The position numbers were made by a program, and so were the translations under genes. From Sipunculus nudus (lineage: Eukaryota > Annelida > Sipuncula > Golfingiida > Sipunculidae): a stretch of DNA of 64,000 nt. Below, piece by piece: positions 31,077 to 41,989 of the stretch. A model generated the notes under the pieces. It saw nothing but the letters and a program-made list of their open reading frames with translations, was not told where the DNA came from and did not search any database. The stretch is taken from contig CM049306.1 in NCBI GenBank assembly GCA_026874595.1, positions 32,256,019-32,320,018 of the forward strand, written 5' to 3'. Numbering within the stretch: the stretch's first letter is position 1; every line of letters begins with the position of its first letter.

Positions 31077-31802
31077 TGGGGCTGTCTCACTTAGGCGACT
31101 TTGTAGGCGACTGCTGGCGATCGTAAGAGTTGCAGCTGATCGCCGAAAAACCGGCCACAGGACCCCGCTTAGACAAAGTCTACGAAAAGCTACAACAACT
31201 TGACGCAGATCTGACGTCAAGCTACGGCAAGCTGCCGACAACCGGCAACTCAATCGTCGCGATAAAGGACAATCACCCACGACAACCTACGACCACCCCA
31301 CGGCAACTTTCGACCACACTGGCGACAACCCACGACACCTTAATCTTATGCTACGCCAACCGCTACAAGCTACGAAGAGTCTCGATCCTGTACTATTTGA
31401 GAAGCCGGAGACAAGATGGGCCCTGTATCAAGTAACGACAACCAACCACAGCACTTGCGACAACCTACGTCACCTAGCGACAGCCAACGACAGCATATAA
31501 GCCAGTAGACGTAACCTAGCGACAGCCTACGATAGCACATAAACCAGTAGACGTCACCTAGCGACAGCCTACGACAGCACCTTCGCCAGTAGAAGTCAGG
31601 CTACCCTCATTGGCATCAAACAGGCTGTCGCCTGAGAATTTTGAACATGTTGAAAATCCAGCGGCGACAGGTAAGAGGCCACGAGTCTTTGGGCGACGTC
31701 AGGAGACTACTCCCGACCATACAGGCGACACCCTGACGACCAGGTGGCGACAGTCTTGTCGCCTGTAGTCGCCTGAAGGGTCGCTTAAGTAGAACAGCCC
31801 CA
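31077..31802. mobile_element. PIF/Harbinger-type MITE with TAA target duplications
   Basis: The ends TGGGGCTGTCTCACTTAGG (left) and, inverted, TGGGGCTGTTCTACTTAAG (right) are imperfect inverted repeats, continuing with GCGAC motifs. TAA stands directly outside both ends (31074-31076 and 31803-31805), the 3-bp TWA duplication typical of PIF/Harbinger. The 726-bp body is richer in GC than its surroundings and full of GGCGAC/GTCGCC and CGACAACC phrases. It includes three 42-bp units. Its open frames read repeat, not transposase. Confidence 0.88.
31473..31598. repeat. 42-bp unit, three copies, inside the MITE
   Basis: CCTAGCGACAGCC starts at 31473, 31515 and 31557, each followed by an ACGACAGCA-like stretch and CCAGTAGACGT. 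They may be transposase-binding subterminal repeats; that role is inferred. Confidence 0.9.
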
Positions 31803-32049
31803 TAATAAGAGCCTCTAGCGCGGCAAGTTTCAAGATGTAAAGTACCTGATATCGAGGTATGGGTCTTGGACGAGTGGTTATAGTTACATTGGGTAGGGGA
31901 TCGATTCTGAAAATTTCGTCTTTCTGAGCCTGAGTATTTTACTTTCATTTTTAAAGAATTTGCACCTATACACTGATAAAAATATAATACACATGCATGC
32001 AGATTTATATTTAAGCAATTTTTATTTAATGTGAAATCTGTTGCTGATA

Positions 32050-32375
32050 TGAACAACCATTGCAGCGACCTTCTTATTTTAACGTTGCTCTCTACCACTG
32101 GGGCCTCGGGGACTCGTTCTTTCTGGACCAATTTGCTGTCAGTTACATAAGCGGAGTCGACAGCCCTCGGGCACCATTTTCACATCATACAGGATCGGAC
32201 CGGCGCTGTCCGAGACACCCCCGTGCAACAGATTTAACGAGGCATAATCTGCTGCTAATGGCATTTGGGGATCGACCGACTTCAGGGGCAGTGAAGTTGA
32301 ACATTCGCTTCTCAGGCATTCGTATTGGCAGCCTGTATGTAGCGATTGCAGATTTACCCCGCATCAGAATACAAG
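32050..32375. other. GC-richer segment of unknown identity
   Basis: This 325-bp block has clearly higher GC than its neighbours. It is open on the plus strand (32060-32398, product containing SHHTGSDRRCPRHPRA) and also over much of its length in two minus-strand frames. I recognise no family. Dual openness follows partly from base composition. It ends in a run of 19 G at 32375-32393. Confidence 0.35.
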
Positions 32376-32399
32376 GGGGGGGGGGGGGGGGGGAATAAC

Positions 32400-34476
32400 T
32401 GAAAATCAATTTTGATTATATTCGGGGGTATATTTGAATTCACATTTTTAAGAAACCAGTCACAAACTACTTTTAATGGGCTAATACCAAACTAAATGAC
32501 GATATCTAAAACCCATTTTTTGTTTTTGTTTTTCCCTGTATCATGTTCCTTTCTAATTTATAATTGAATTTTAAAATTTTGATTCGATAATATGAATTAA
32601 ATTTCATTTTTTAAACAGGAAGGAAACATGGTAGATATTTTCATGCAGTTTGCTATTAGTATATTAAACAGTGGTTTGCAATTTCTGGTTGCTTAAAATT
32701 GTGTACCATTTTAAAAATAAAAAATAAATAAAAATGGTTAAAATATGAAAATGATTATGAATTCCAAAAATACATATACCAACAGAAAGAACACTACACC
32801 AGGTTTAAAATGATATATGTGAAAAAGAAACCTTCATAACGACTGAAAAGCAGCACTTTGTTTAGGTCTAGCATCGTTTATGTGTCTTCTCGTTATAAAG
32901 TCCTGTATAAAGTCTACGGTTACTCCCGGTACACATGTTCCCTGAGCCACGAGTAGTATGCGCCCCCCCCCCCCTCCCCCAACGCTTTTTCTGAGATTCG
33001 GAAACCGTCTGTACTTCATGTTTTCTTTAATCCAATTGTAATATAATTGACATTTTAACTGACAATTTAGATTTTTCAGATGTTAATTGATTTCCAATTT
33101 TGACATTTTATATTCCACGGTTTTTATTTAATTTACATATTATGAGTTAAAATCATACGAGTTATAATTTAGCTTAGGGGGAATCTTAGACGGATATGTT
33201 AAGGCTCCTCCTGTTGTAATTTGAAATCTATTTCAGTTACCGGGGGTTATCCGAAATGGGGGTATTACCAAGCCTTTAGACCGATATTCAGTGTTCAGGC
33301 CACTCGACCCTTTTAAAGGGGCTCCTCACTTGTCTAATTTGTAGAATTTATCATTTTTAGTTTACTCTGGTTACATATATGTATAACCTCTAGGTAATTA
33401 CTGCTGAGAAATGAAAGATCCATGTCAATTCTGGTTCCTCTGACATGTCGCCGAATGTTCTTGTAAGACCAGTGGATTACAATCGAAGGATAGGTTTAGC
33501 TGGCCCCCACGTCATTTATAAACATGTGGATATTACTATGCGGACAGCTTGTGCACCGTGGGATATGCGCTTTTTAGCTTATTATTATTATTCATTTTTT
33601 TTGGGGGGGGGGGGGGGAAGCTATGTTACCTATTCCGGCAAAAAAAGACATTTGATCAGCTGAGGTTGGGTCATTTATGGATAGCAGGAGCAGGCAATCT
33701 TTATTAGTGGTAGGATTAAGATGATCGATTATTTTATGTACAAACTATATTATCATGAAATCTGTTGTAAAGAATTTTACCATAAAAATTGACTGATTAA
33801 TTCAGAATAATTTGTAAATCACGCTGAAAGGTCAAAGAAATCGCCGGGCTGTTGACACTTATTCGTTACACAAGGTTGTTTAAATATTGTTCGCTGTATT
33901 TTACCCGGGCTTTCTTATATATAAAACCGTATAACAAAGCTGTATTTAAGTCTAACAAAGTTGTATTTGCCGCTGTACTGTACAAGTACGTCTGTACAAG
34001 TCTATTGGTCTATCCCCGCCAAAACTCATCGAATGATTGCATATCGGTCATATAAATGAAGAATGGGGATCCGAAATTGTAATCTTTGAGAAGAAATTTA
34101 TATAAACCTATGTTGGGTATATGAAAGATTATACCCCCTTAAAAGGTACGAAAATATATATTTTAATTAAGTAAAGACAACTTAAAATTATAATGTGCCA
34201 GCTTGAATTAGACTACAAGAGTATGACAAAAAAACAAATTGCCTGACCTGGGTAAAATAATATTAAAGTACCGTTTCCAGTAACAACCTAAGTTATTTGA
34301 TTTCATTTGTGGGAATATGAAAGGTCACAATACCTGCGAGCTCTTTTTCGGTTGCCTTACCTCTACATGAATTTGTTCAGTGTGTTTTGAATATAATGTT
34401 ATAAGAGTTGGATATAAATAAAACAAACAACCAGCGTGTTGTACTATTATCATTTATAGACCTCTTTGTGGATAGA

Positions 34477-34477
<1 letters not shown>
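32400..34477. other. Intergenic sequence, no gene recognised
   Basis: AT-rich, with C and G homopolymers near 32943-32958 and 33604-33617. No element is recognised. Confidence 0.6.

Positions 34478-34542
<65 letters not shown>
34478..34542. repeat. (TA)n microsatellite
   Basis: About 65 bases of AT repeat. The next ~130 bases are less AT-rich and are followed by G and C runs at 34682-34720. Confidence 0.97.
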
Positions 34543-34546
<4 letters not shown>

Positions 34547-35861
34547 TATACCGACCAAGGATGGAGAGTGAGCGGCAGCTGTACACAGAAGCTGTGGGTG
34601 CTTTGTCCGAGGTAATGCAGACTGACACCAAGGGTAATTGTGAAATAATAACACATGATGACGAAATGTTTACCATATTTATGGGGGGGGGACTTCCTTG
34701 ACCCCCCCCCCCCCCCGCCCGCTCCGCTCCTGGATCAGTGTATCACTCTTGATTATGTAAATTAGAAAATCCAATCCATGCGCTGTGCATTTATGTCTTA
34801 TTTTTTTTTAAATCACATGACCTTAAAGTGACACACTCCGCAGAATCAGACTCACAAAAGTACGACTCTCCTGTTCATGCAGGGTCTGTGCATGGGCGTC
34901 ACAATCTGACCCCCAAACAAAGCACCGCCGCTTCTAAATACACAAGTGGAATAGATATTTATGTAATTAAGAGGACAATTTAGTCCGTTCAATTCGTTTG
35001 ATAAGAATCCTGTCAAGACAAATTGCAGAAACAGGGGTTTTGTGGTAAGGAATTCACGGAATAAGTAATATTATGCAAGCACATGCATGTGAAATGTGAA
35101 CAGGTGTTTCCTTGAGATGTAACAAACTTTGATTTTAAAGTCTGACAGTTGAGACAAGAAGTCCCGGCCCCCAACAAGAAGAGGTTAGTTATAAGTAGAA
35201 ACGACCTCTGGTGGAGCGGTGGCCATAATGACCGAACTGGAAGCAACTGAGGGAACAATAATTGAATAATCGCGCAATTGTCGATCAGACGAGAGAAGGC
35301 GAGAATTACACCCTGAGCACGCGGATCGAGTGCTTTTATGCTTTTATGATGACAACTTTACTTTCCTTTTTCTCTTAGACTGAATACTTAAAAATGCCAA
35401 AAAAAATAACAGGTGACTGGTTTAATATTACATACCTCAGAAGCATCACTTACCATAGGGCCATATCATCATCTTATTCAAAAAATTTAAAACATGCTTC
35501 ATGCTAGTTTTAAGAGCCGAACCTAGCTGTTTCTTCTGATGAAAGTATGAAATGACATAAACGGCTTCGTTCTTTTTATATTTAAATTAGTGCAGTGGGC
35601 GAAACACACAGAGAATGGAGTTTGGTTGGACAAATAAAACTCCAAGTCAGCTTTACATACTTGGCACATGAGTATCATTTTTATGATCAGCCTCTAAGTG
35701 ACACTGTCTATTGAATGAATTTGAAGGTATCCATATATGTTATTATCAAGTCTTCTGAAATTCAGGTTTTATATACACGGAGTTAAGAATAAGCCATTAC
35801 AGACGCTAGATGTTTTGAGAGCGATTCCTTTTGGGTTTAGCGAGATTTCACCATTATGCCA

Positions 35862-35931
35862 TGGAAGCACTGTCGGGATTCGAACCCAGGACTTTCAACT
35901 GCAAAGTCCAATGCCTTAAAACCAGAGTGCT
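35862..35931 (-). mobile_element. tRNA-derived SINE-like sequence
   Basis: On the minus strand 70 bases look like a tRNA. A 6-bp AGCACT/AGTGCT outer stem is followed by TCCA, GGTTTTAAGGC stands where the D arm should be, GGACTTT/AAAGTCC forms a stem, and GGGTTCGAATCCCG is a good pol III B box. The anticodon loop is not canonical (no U33 in register) and the T stem has a mismatch, so a SINE head or tRNA pseudogene is more likely than a working tRNA. I could not define a tail or target duplication. Confidence 0.55.
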
Positions 35932-38290
35932 ACGTCCTATACCTTACAGAGGACTCTGACGGTACCCTTTTTTATCTATTCTGTGTTCACACCTCTCCTT
36001 TAAAATTGACCCAGAGTTCGTATAACGCATCTCAGATTCCTTATGTTAGGCAGGGCTTGCCAACCAAACCACGGAACAACATTTATCTTTGTTTGCAAGG
36101 AAGTGCTTATTCCACCTTGATTTGTTAGAGGAAACCGTGTTTTCAGCAGATTTACTGGCGCTTCCATTGGGTCTTGGCTTGACTGAGTGTATTGGAATAA
36201 AACAATTGGGTTTAAGGAAAATATGTAACAGCGATCAATAACAGTTCTTATCCAAAGAGCTGATAAAACTGGTAAATTTTCATTTATGAAGAAAAATGAG
36301 GACCACAGAAAGTTTGTTGAAATCTACCAACGAGTTGAAAATAGATGATACACACAAAGACGCATTGGAGGCAGCTGCCACTTAAAGTAAAATGCATTGG
36401 GATGCAAGCGCAACAAAATTGAAAGTGACGTAAGATTTACCAATGGTGTTTAAAGGGGCTTATTCTGATATCCAACGTCTGTCAACTAAAGATAACCCCT
36501 TGAAATTTTATCAAAATATGTAAGAAAACGCCGACAAGGACATCTGCCGGCAGGTCAGACTAACCAGGGTTTTGTTAAGAGCGTTTTGCAACTAGTGACC
36601 TTTCAACTTTCGCAAATATGCTACCTACCACTTTAGGTAACATATGTTTTTTGTTTGTCAACACTTTCAACTTAAGTTATCCTTAGTTGTCAACACTTGC
36701 GCATGTTAGCTAACAGCATGTAGGTAAAAAAAGCTGATACATCCTCCACAGAGGAAGTACTTATAGCTCATTAATATGTACGTACGGTAAGCTAGAAATC
36801 ACGTAAATATAACAGAAAAAGGTAGGTGAATGGTTGATTTTAAGAATAAATCCTGCTAACATGTAAGATAAAAACGTCTGAATTGACAGTCAATAAAAGC
36901 TTAGAGAAATGACATATTAGATCGAAATAGCGGATAAATATAAAGAAACATTTTCAGGTGGACATCATATGTTGGTGTTTGAGGAGGAATAAGAATTTAC
37001 ACTTTAAAGTATAATTATTTATATGCCCTTTATATATAATAAAAAAAAATAACTGGAAAGTCTCTGAAATGTCTCTTGAGCGCGTGTAAGCATCAGTATT
37101 CCCTTAACAGATAACAAACTGCTGAAACTGTACTACTTGACATGTACATATTCTAACAGCTGTTATTGTGCTCTACTTTATTCTATATGGAAAGTTTGGG
37201 TTTTCTAAAAATGCTACATTTTATCTAGATTGTAATGTATTTTAGTGATTTTCATATATCTCACTAAAATGATTATTACAACATACTTCTACCAGCTAAA
37301 ATATTTAAGGTCATGTTTAAATGCCGGTATAGATAAAGTCATAAGACGTGTCTTAATATGGGGTGTTAGCTGTCAAAACTTCAGTTTCAATGTACTTACA
37401 AAGCAAGTTTCCCACTGTACAGACTTCCCAATAATGATAAGCAAATTGTGAAAGAAAAATCAATAAATGAATTGAAACTGAATAACACAAATATTAAATA
37501 TAAAACCATGATTATTGAAATATTAATTTCTCCAATCACAGTCCAAATATGTTCATATATATGTCTTCTTGTCTGGGATCTCCATCTATCCCCCCCCCCC
37601 CCCCCCCCATCCCCATAACCCCGATTCTCCAACTGATCTTCTATCCGTCTGTAAAAGTTTGGGGAGAACTAAAGTTCTGTAAAACCGGAAAGAAATTTGG
37701 TCGTTCCTTCTTGTTTTTTTATTAATCAACTGAAAATGCATATTATCAAAAAACTATTAAAGATATTGTTACCAAACTTGCCACTGCACTCTTATATTGT
37801 AAATGGCATATCTCTGTAAAATTATCTAGGTCAAAAGGTTTATTCTGAAACGTAGCCTAACTGAAACCACGAGGCACGTATCCCATATGGTTCCGCATTA
37901 ATGAATTCATACGGTGCGGCAGAAATGTTGGGAATTCGATATTTTTGCTAGGGTTTTCATTGATTTGTCTGTACACCTTATATATAAGAAGAAAATCAAA
38001 ATTGAATATCTGATAAAATGCACTTTTTACCCCTGTGACCTTGAAAAATAGGTAAAGGTCACTGAAATTTGGTCAAATTAATTTGACCATGGTAAGGTAC
38101 ATTAAACGGTGAAGTGAATATGAGTAAAATCCTCCCAAAAAAAGAAATACAACAAGAAAAAGGAAGAAAATGCCAAAAGAAATATCTTTGCCGATAGATA
38201 GATGGAGATAATAATCATTTATAATCAACCTATTATTGCTAGTCCTTCGACCAGAAAGGCAGTAATGGAACCGACGTTTCTCATTCTAGT
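35932..38290. other. Intergenic sequence, no gene recognised
   Basis: AT-rich, with a C run of about 19 near 37590-37608. At 38030-38110 a GTGACCTTGAAAAATAGG phrase resembles the intron 3 tandem repeat. Nothing else. Confidence 0.6.
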
Positions 38291-38291
38291 T

Positions 38292-38293
<2 letters not shown>

Positions 38294-38348
<55 letters not shown>
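38294..38348. repeat. (TA)n microsatellite
   Basis: 55 bases of AT repeat. Confidence 0.97.
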
Positions 38349-38351
<3 letters not shown>

Positions 38352-38584
38352 TTCCATATATACATTGTATTTCCTGAGCAGCTATGGTAGGTGATAACAT
38401 TCTTTATCCTCTCACTTGCTTAAAAATGGGGGGTATATACGCCCTGTCCATATTACCATAAACAAAACCTTTTTGGTATAAGGATTGTGACATTATATAT
38501 TTTTAAAATGAACTTCTTTAACATGCGAAGCATGTAAAATTCAGGCCCTGGCATTAGCCAACAAGTAACCGAATTTTGAACAAG

Positions 38585-38945
38585 AACAATGCTAATGGTC
38601 TCCGTCTTTATTTGAGACTAAGACGCTTGGTGACGTATCAGGTAATAATGAAAGTCATCATGTCATGGGATACTTTTTAATTTGAGTCATATTTATATCT
38701 TAATCAGGCAGGAATTTTCTGTTGGATATTTCAACCAATTTAAAATAATTGTCAGAATTGAATTTAAATTTTTTATAAACAATAATGCCGTAATATAGGA
38801 TCTTGTCTTTACATAGGCATCGTGTCTTAAAGAAATGCACAATACGCTCAAAGCAATGACATTGAAGCTGGACATGTAGTCTTGTGTCAGGAACTGGAGA
38901 AAGTCTGCCAGAATCTCTTTATAACACGATTCTTGCAAACACAGT
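38585..38945 (+). repeat. Dispersed repeat, copy A of an inverted pair
   Basis: It runs from GCTAATGGTCTCCGTCTT through GACTAAGACGC and CGTATCAGGT to GGAGAAAGTCTGCCAGAATC. The same order occurs on the other strand at 48045-48405. Open frames on either side share no domain I know. Confidence 0.8.
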
Positions 38946-39046
38946 TTTATATTAATTAATAGGTATTCATATTTTAGATAATCTAATTGTATCGTTTCCG
39001 GGAAGGTTAATGCATTTCATCCAGGAACCCCATTTTTTTCTTGATT

Positions 39047-39049
<3 letters not shown>

Positions 39050-39097
<48 letters not shown>
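39050..39097. repeat. (TA)n microsatellite
   Basis: 48 bases of TA repeat. Confidence 0.97.
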
Positions 39098-39100
<3 letters not shown>

Positions 39101-39639
39101 GAAAACGCAAATCCACACTGAAAAACCAGGTCTACAACATTTTCCTGACATTTATTGAGGTCTGTAAAATGATACCAAGTTTCAGAACTAATATTTATTT
39201 ACAAAGGACTAAGTCTTATGGTTCATGTTTACCACTGACATGCAGTAAAGCCTGAAGATAAGGTATTATTTGATTTTTCTAGGCCATTACCATTCAATCC
39301 AATACACGCATACTGATGGTTTGACTTTGTTCGCCTCTTTAACGTCAATACTAATCGTCCATCTGCTTGTATTACAAATGAAACATTATAGATTGTGTCT
39401 AACGGAAGGTGCTCATATTTATAATTTTGTTTGTGTTGGGCTTTCCTAATTTAACTAACGCACTCGGTTTTAAGTGGCCAGGATCAAATTTCAAATAAAG
39501 GTAACGAATCAGAGCCTGATGAGATTAACAAAATACATGATTACTTATAAGTTATGCCAAAATTTTCGTAATAAATACGCAGAGCCATAAACGAACAATT
39601 ATTATCAAATATTATGAACAAATAATAAATCTCTAATAA

Positions 39640-40200
39640 GAACATTCACATCTTCACAAAAAGTCGCATGGTACAAAGAGTGGCGTAAAAGTGACTCCTA
39701 TTGGTATATAGAAAGAAAAAATGATATATTAGATGTAGGTGAACAATAAAATCGAAATAAGGATAACAAATGAAAACAGAACAAAAATAATATAAATTTG
39801 AAGTGTGAAGTGTATCTAGAAGAAGAAAAAAAAAGAAATACAAGTCCAAAAGAAGAACAATAGTACGCTCGAGAGAAAAGAAGTGAAGTAGAAGAACAGA
39901 ATTGGGAATATGATGAAAAAAAATAGGATCAAATAAAAGAAGAGGAACAAGCAAAATAAACTAAAAAAGGAATGTAAATAAAAGACAACAGAAATATATA
40001 TGTAAAAAACAAGAAGATAAGAAGCAGAATGTGAAAAAATAAATAAGTAACAGGAACGCGAAACCAAGAATAAATAAAAAAAAAAACGAAAAAAGGCTCA
40101 AAATAAGAGTAAGTGATAGGAGAAAGAAAAGGAGCAAGAACAGTGAGATTGAGTAAGAATCAAAAGCATAGAAAGAAACAAGAAACAAGATGATATGGAA
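39640..40200. repeat. Purine-rich, strand-asymmetric tract
   Basis: Over ~560 bases the plus strand is mostly A and G, with many AAGAAGAA, AAAAGAAG and GAAAAAA phrases and few C. It is not a simple tandem repeat. The long minus-strand frames here encode only Phe/Leu/Ser/Tyr-rich low-complexity sequence, so I do not call a gene. Confidence 0.75.
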
Positions 40201-40984
40201 CAGAATGACGAGTAAGCCTACATTCTAAAGATGTAGAAACTCAAACGGAGTAAAAACTCTATAACTACCTCTGCAGCAAAAACAGGATACACATTGCAGG
40301 GACAGTCATTTGTGAGGACATCGTTTAAACATTTATTGGGTCTAAAGTACTTGTAATCGCCATCCCCGACGTAGTCCGTTTACGGCAACAGAGGGCTTGC
40401 CTAGTGAGGTTGAGTGGAGATTAAGGTCAGGAGGCAGCTGGTACTAAGTAAAAACGGCAGCCAGATTACTTTCCCGATCCATTATAATGCCAGGAAACAA
40501 CGCTTACTCTTTCTCGGTAAATTTACTTTAAGCACACATCAGTCTCAATTATGATTGTTTTACTGATTTCTTAACCGGTGCTCACGGGTTATAAATGTTA
40601 CAGCAATCGGTCTTTGGGCTGAATATTTCCGCTTAATTACCGAGCTCTTAAATACCGGAAGAGCTCGTGAGACATTTTTCTTAAAGTTTATTCGGGCAGA
40701 GTTTTAACGTATGAAGGTGTTAATGGACAGCAATCAGATAAGTAAACATGGCCCTCTGCTTTTCCTTACATGTTTAAATTTCTGAAGTAAAGAATTACAT
40801 TGTAAATCTAATCAGTTGGCTCCGCCCACTCCCTCTCATTCTACTAGTAAATATCAGTATCCCACAACTGAGCGATAAACCCAAATGTCGTTACTTTATC
40901 GGTTTCTTTCAATATGTCTGTTAGTCTTTATGCTAGGATAAACTATAGAATGTTCTTGACAAGCTGGGTCACATACACACACAA

Positions 40985-41110
40985 TAAAATTCTAAGGAAT
41001 ACAAACCTCCGCCATATGGTGGTTCTTTTTCAGGGATGCTTCTAAAACCGTTTTTTCATTCACTTATTCAGCCCATATGACCAGGTTCATTTGTGCATAA
41101 ATGATTACAC
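40985..41110 (-). repeat. Dispersed repeat, copy 3 (inverted)
   Basis: Read on the minus strand it matches 11200-11360 and 12360-12545: TGCACAAATGAACCTGG, then GAACCACCATATGGCGGAGG, then TTCCTTAGAATTTTATTG. Adjacent stretches at 41140-41290 repeat AACACCAAACAGAAAC twice. Confidence 0.6.
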
Positions 41111-41939
41111 CTATTTGAATAGTTGAACTCTGGACCCTTTCATACTAGCTGCCATGTTTAACACCAAACAGAAACCTCCGTTTAATTAACTCAGGAGCAT
41201 CAGATACAGCGGCCACGTTAAAACACCAAACAGAAACATTTTTTATTTAACATAGCTAGGGCCGGCCCTGCCATATTAAATGTCGTGTTAAACATCTATG
41301 GTTTTTTCCCAAATAATACAGCAGTCATGCATTTGTTACATTAGGACAAACAGAATTTGATCAACTTTTAATCAACTTTATTTTTTAAAATAGTCATACA
41401 TATGACAATGATACATGAAGCATTGAACATCACAAAACTTCAAACAGATATCGTAAACGAAAAATCAAAATCATTATCAACTACCTTACATAAACAATTT
41501 TATACATGAATCAGTTATATATCAATGTATTAATATATACCTATACTGGTTACATATATGTAAAAACCATCTTCTCCGTGTATTAGTGTGATATTATTAT
41601 GAATTTCTGAAACCGGTATACCATTTGAACAAATTTGCAGATGAGGGCTTTATGAAGCACCCGATATTAAGTTAATATATAACATCTGCATTTTGTGTTT
41701 CAACGACACCATGCTTATCTTATCGATACACGAGCTCTGACTAGGCTTTTTCATCCTATAAACTGCAAATCACATCTTAACTTGTCTGTTTAAAGAGTCC
41801 CCCCCCCCGTGATAGTAAAGGTTAATGGAAACTCATCATGACTTTTTTTTACATCAGGTTTACCCCCTCTTATAGAAGCTAAGTAAGGCATATATCCTAC
41901 AAGTAAAGCACCCGACCTCCGATTGAATTTCTAATGTAA

Positions 41940-41942
<3 letters not shown>

Positions 41943-41987
<45 letters not shown>
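41943..41987. repeat. (TA)n microsatellite
   Basis: 45 bases of TA repeat. Confidence 0.97.

Positions 41988-41989
<2 letters not shown>

Noticed and set aside
34561-34700. Plus-strand ATG frame MESERQLYTEAVGAL after a (TA)n tract, with a GTAATG that could be a donor
   Set aside because: It is only 46 codons, with no matching downstream exon and no domain. Left as a weak exon candidate, not annotated.
35862-35931. A functional tRNA gene
   Set aside because: The anticodon loop lacks U33 in register and the T stem has a mismatch; a SINE head or pseudogene fits better.
39646-40188. Several long minus-strand frames rich in Phe, Leu, Ser and Tyr
   Set aside because: They are produced by the purine-rich plus strand, are low complexity and have no start context or domain.
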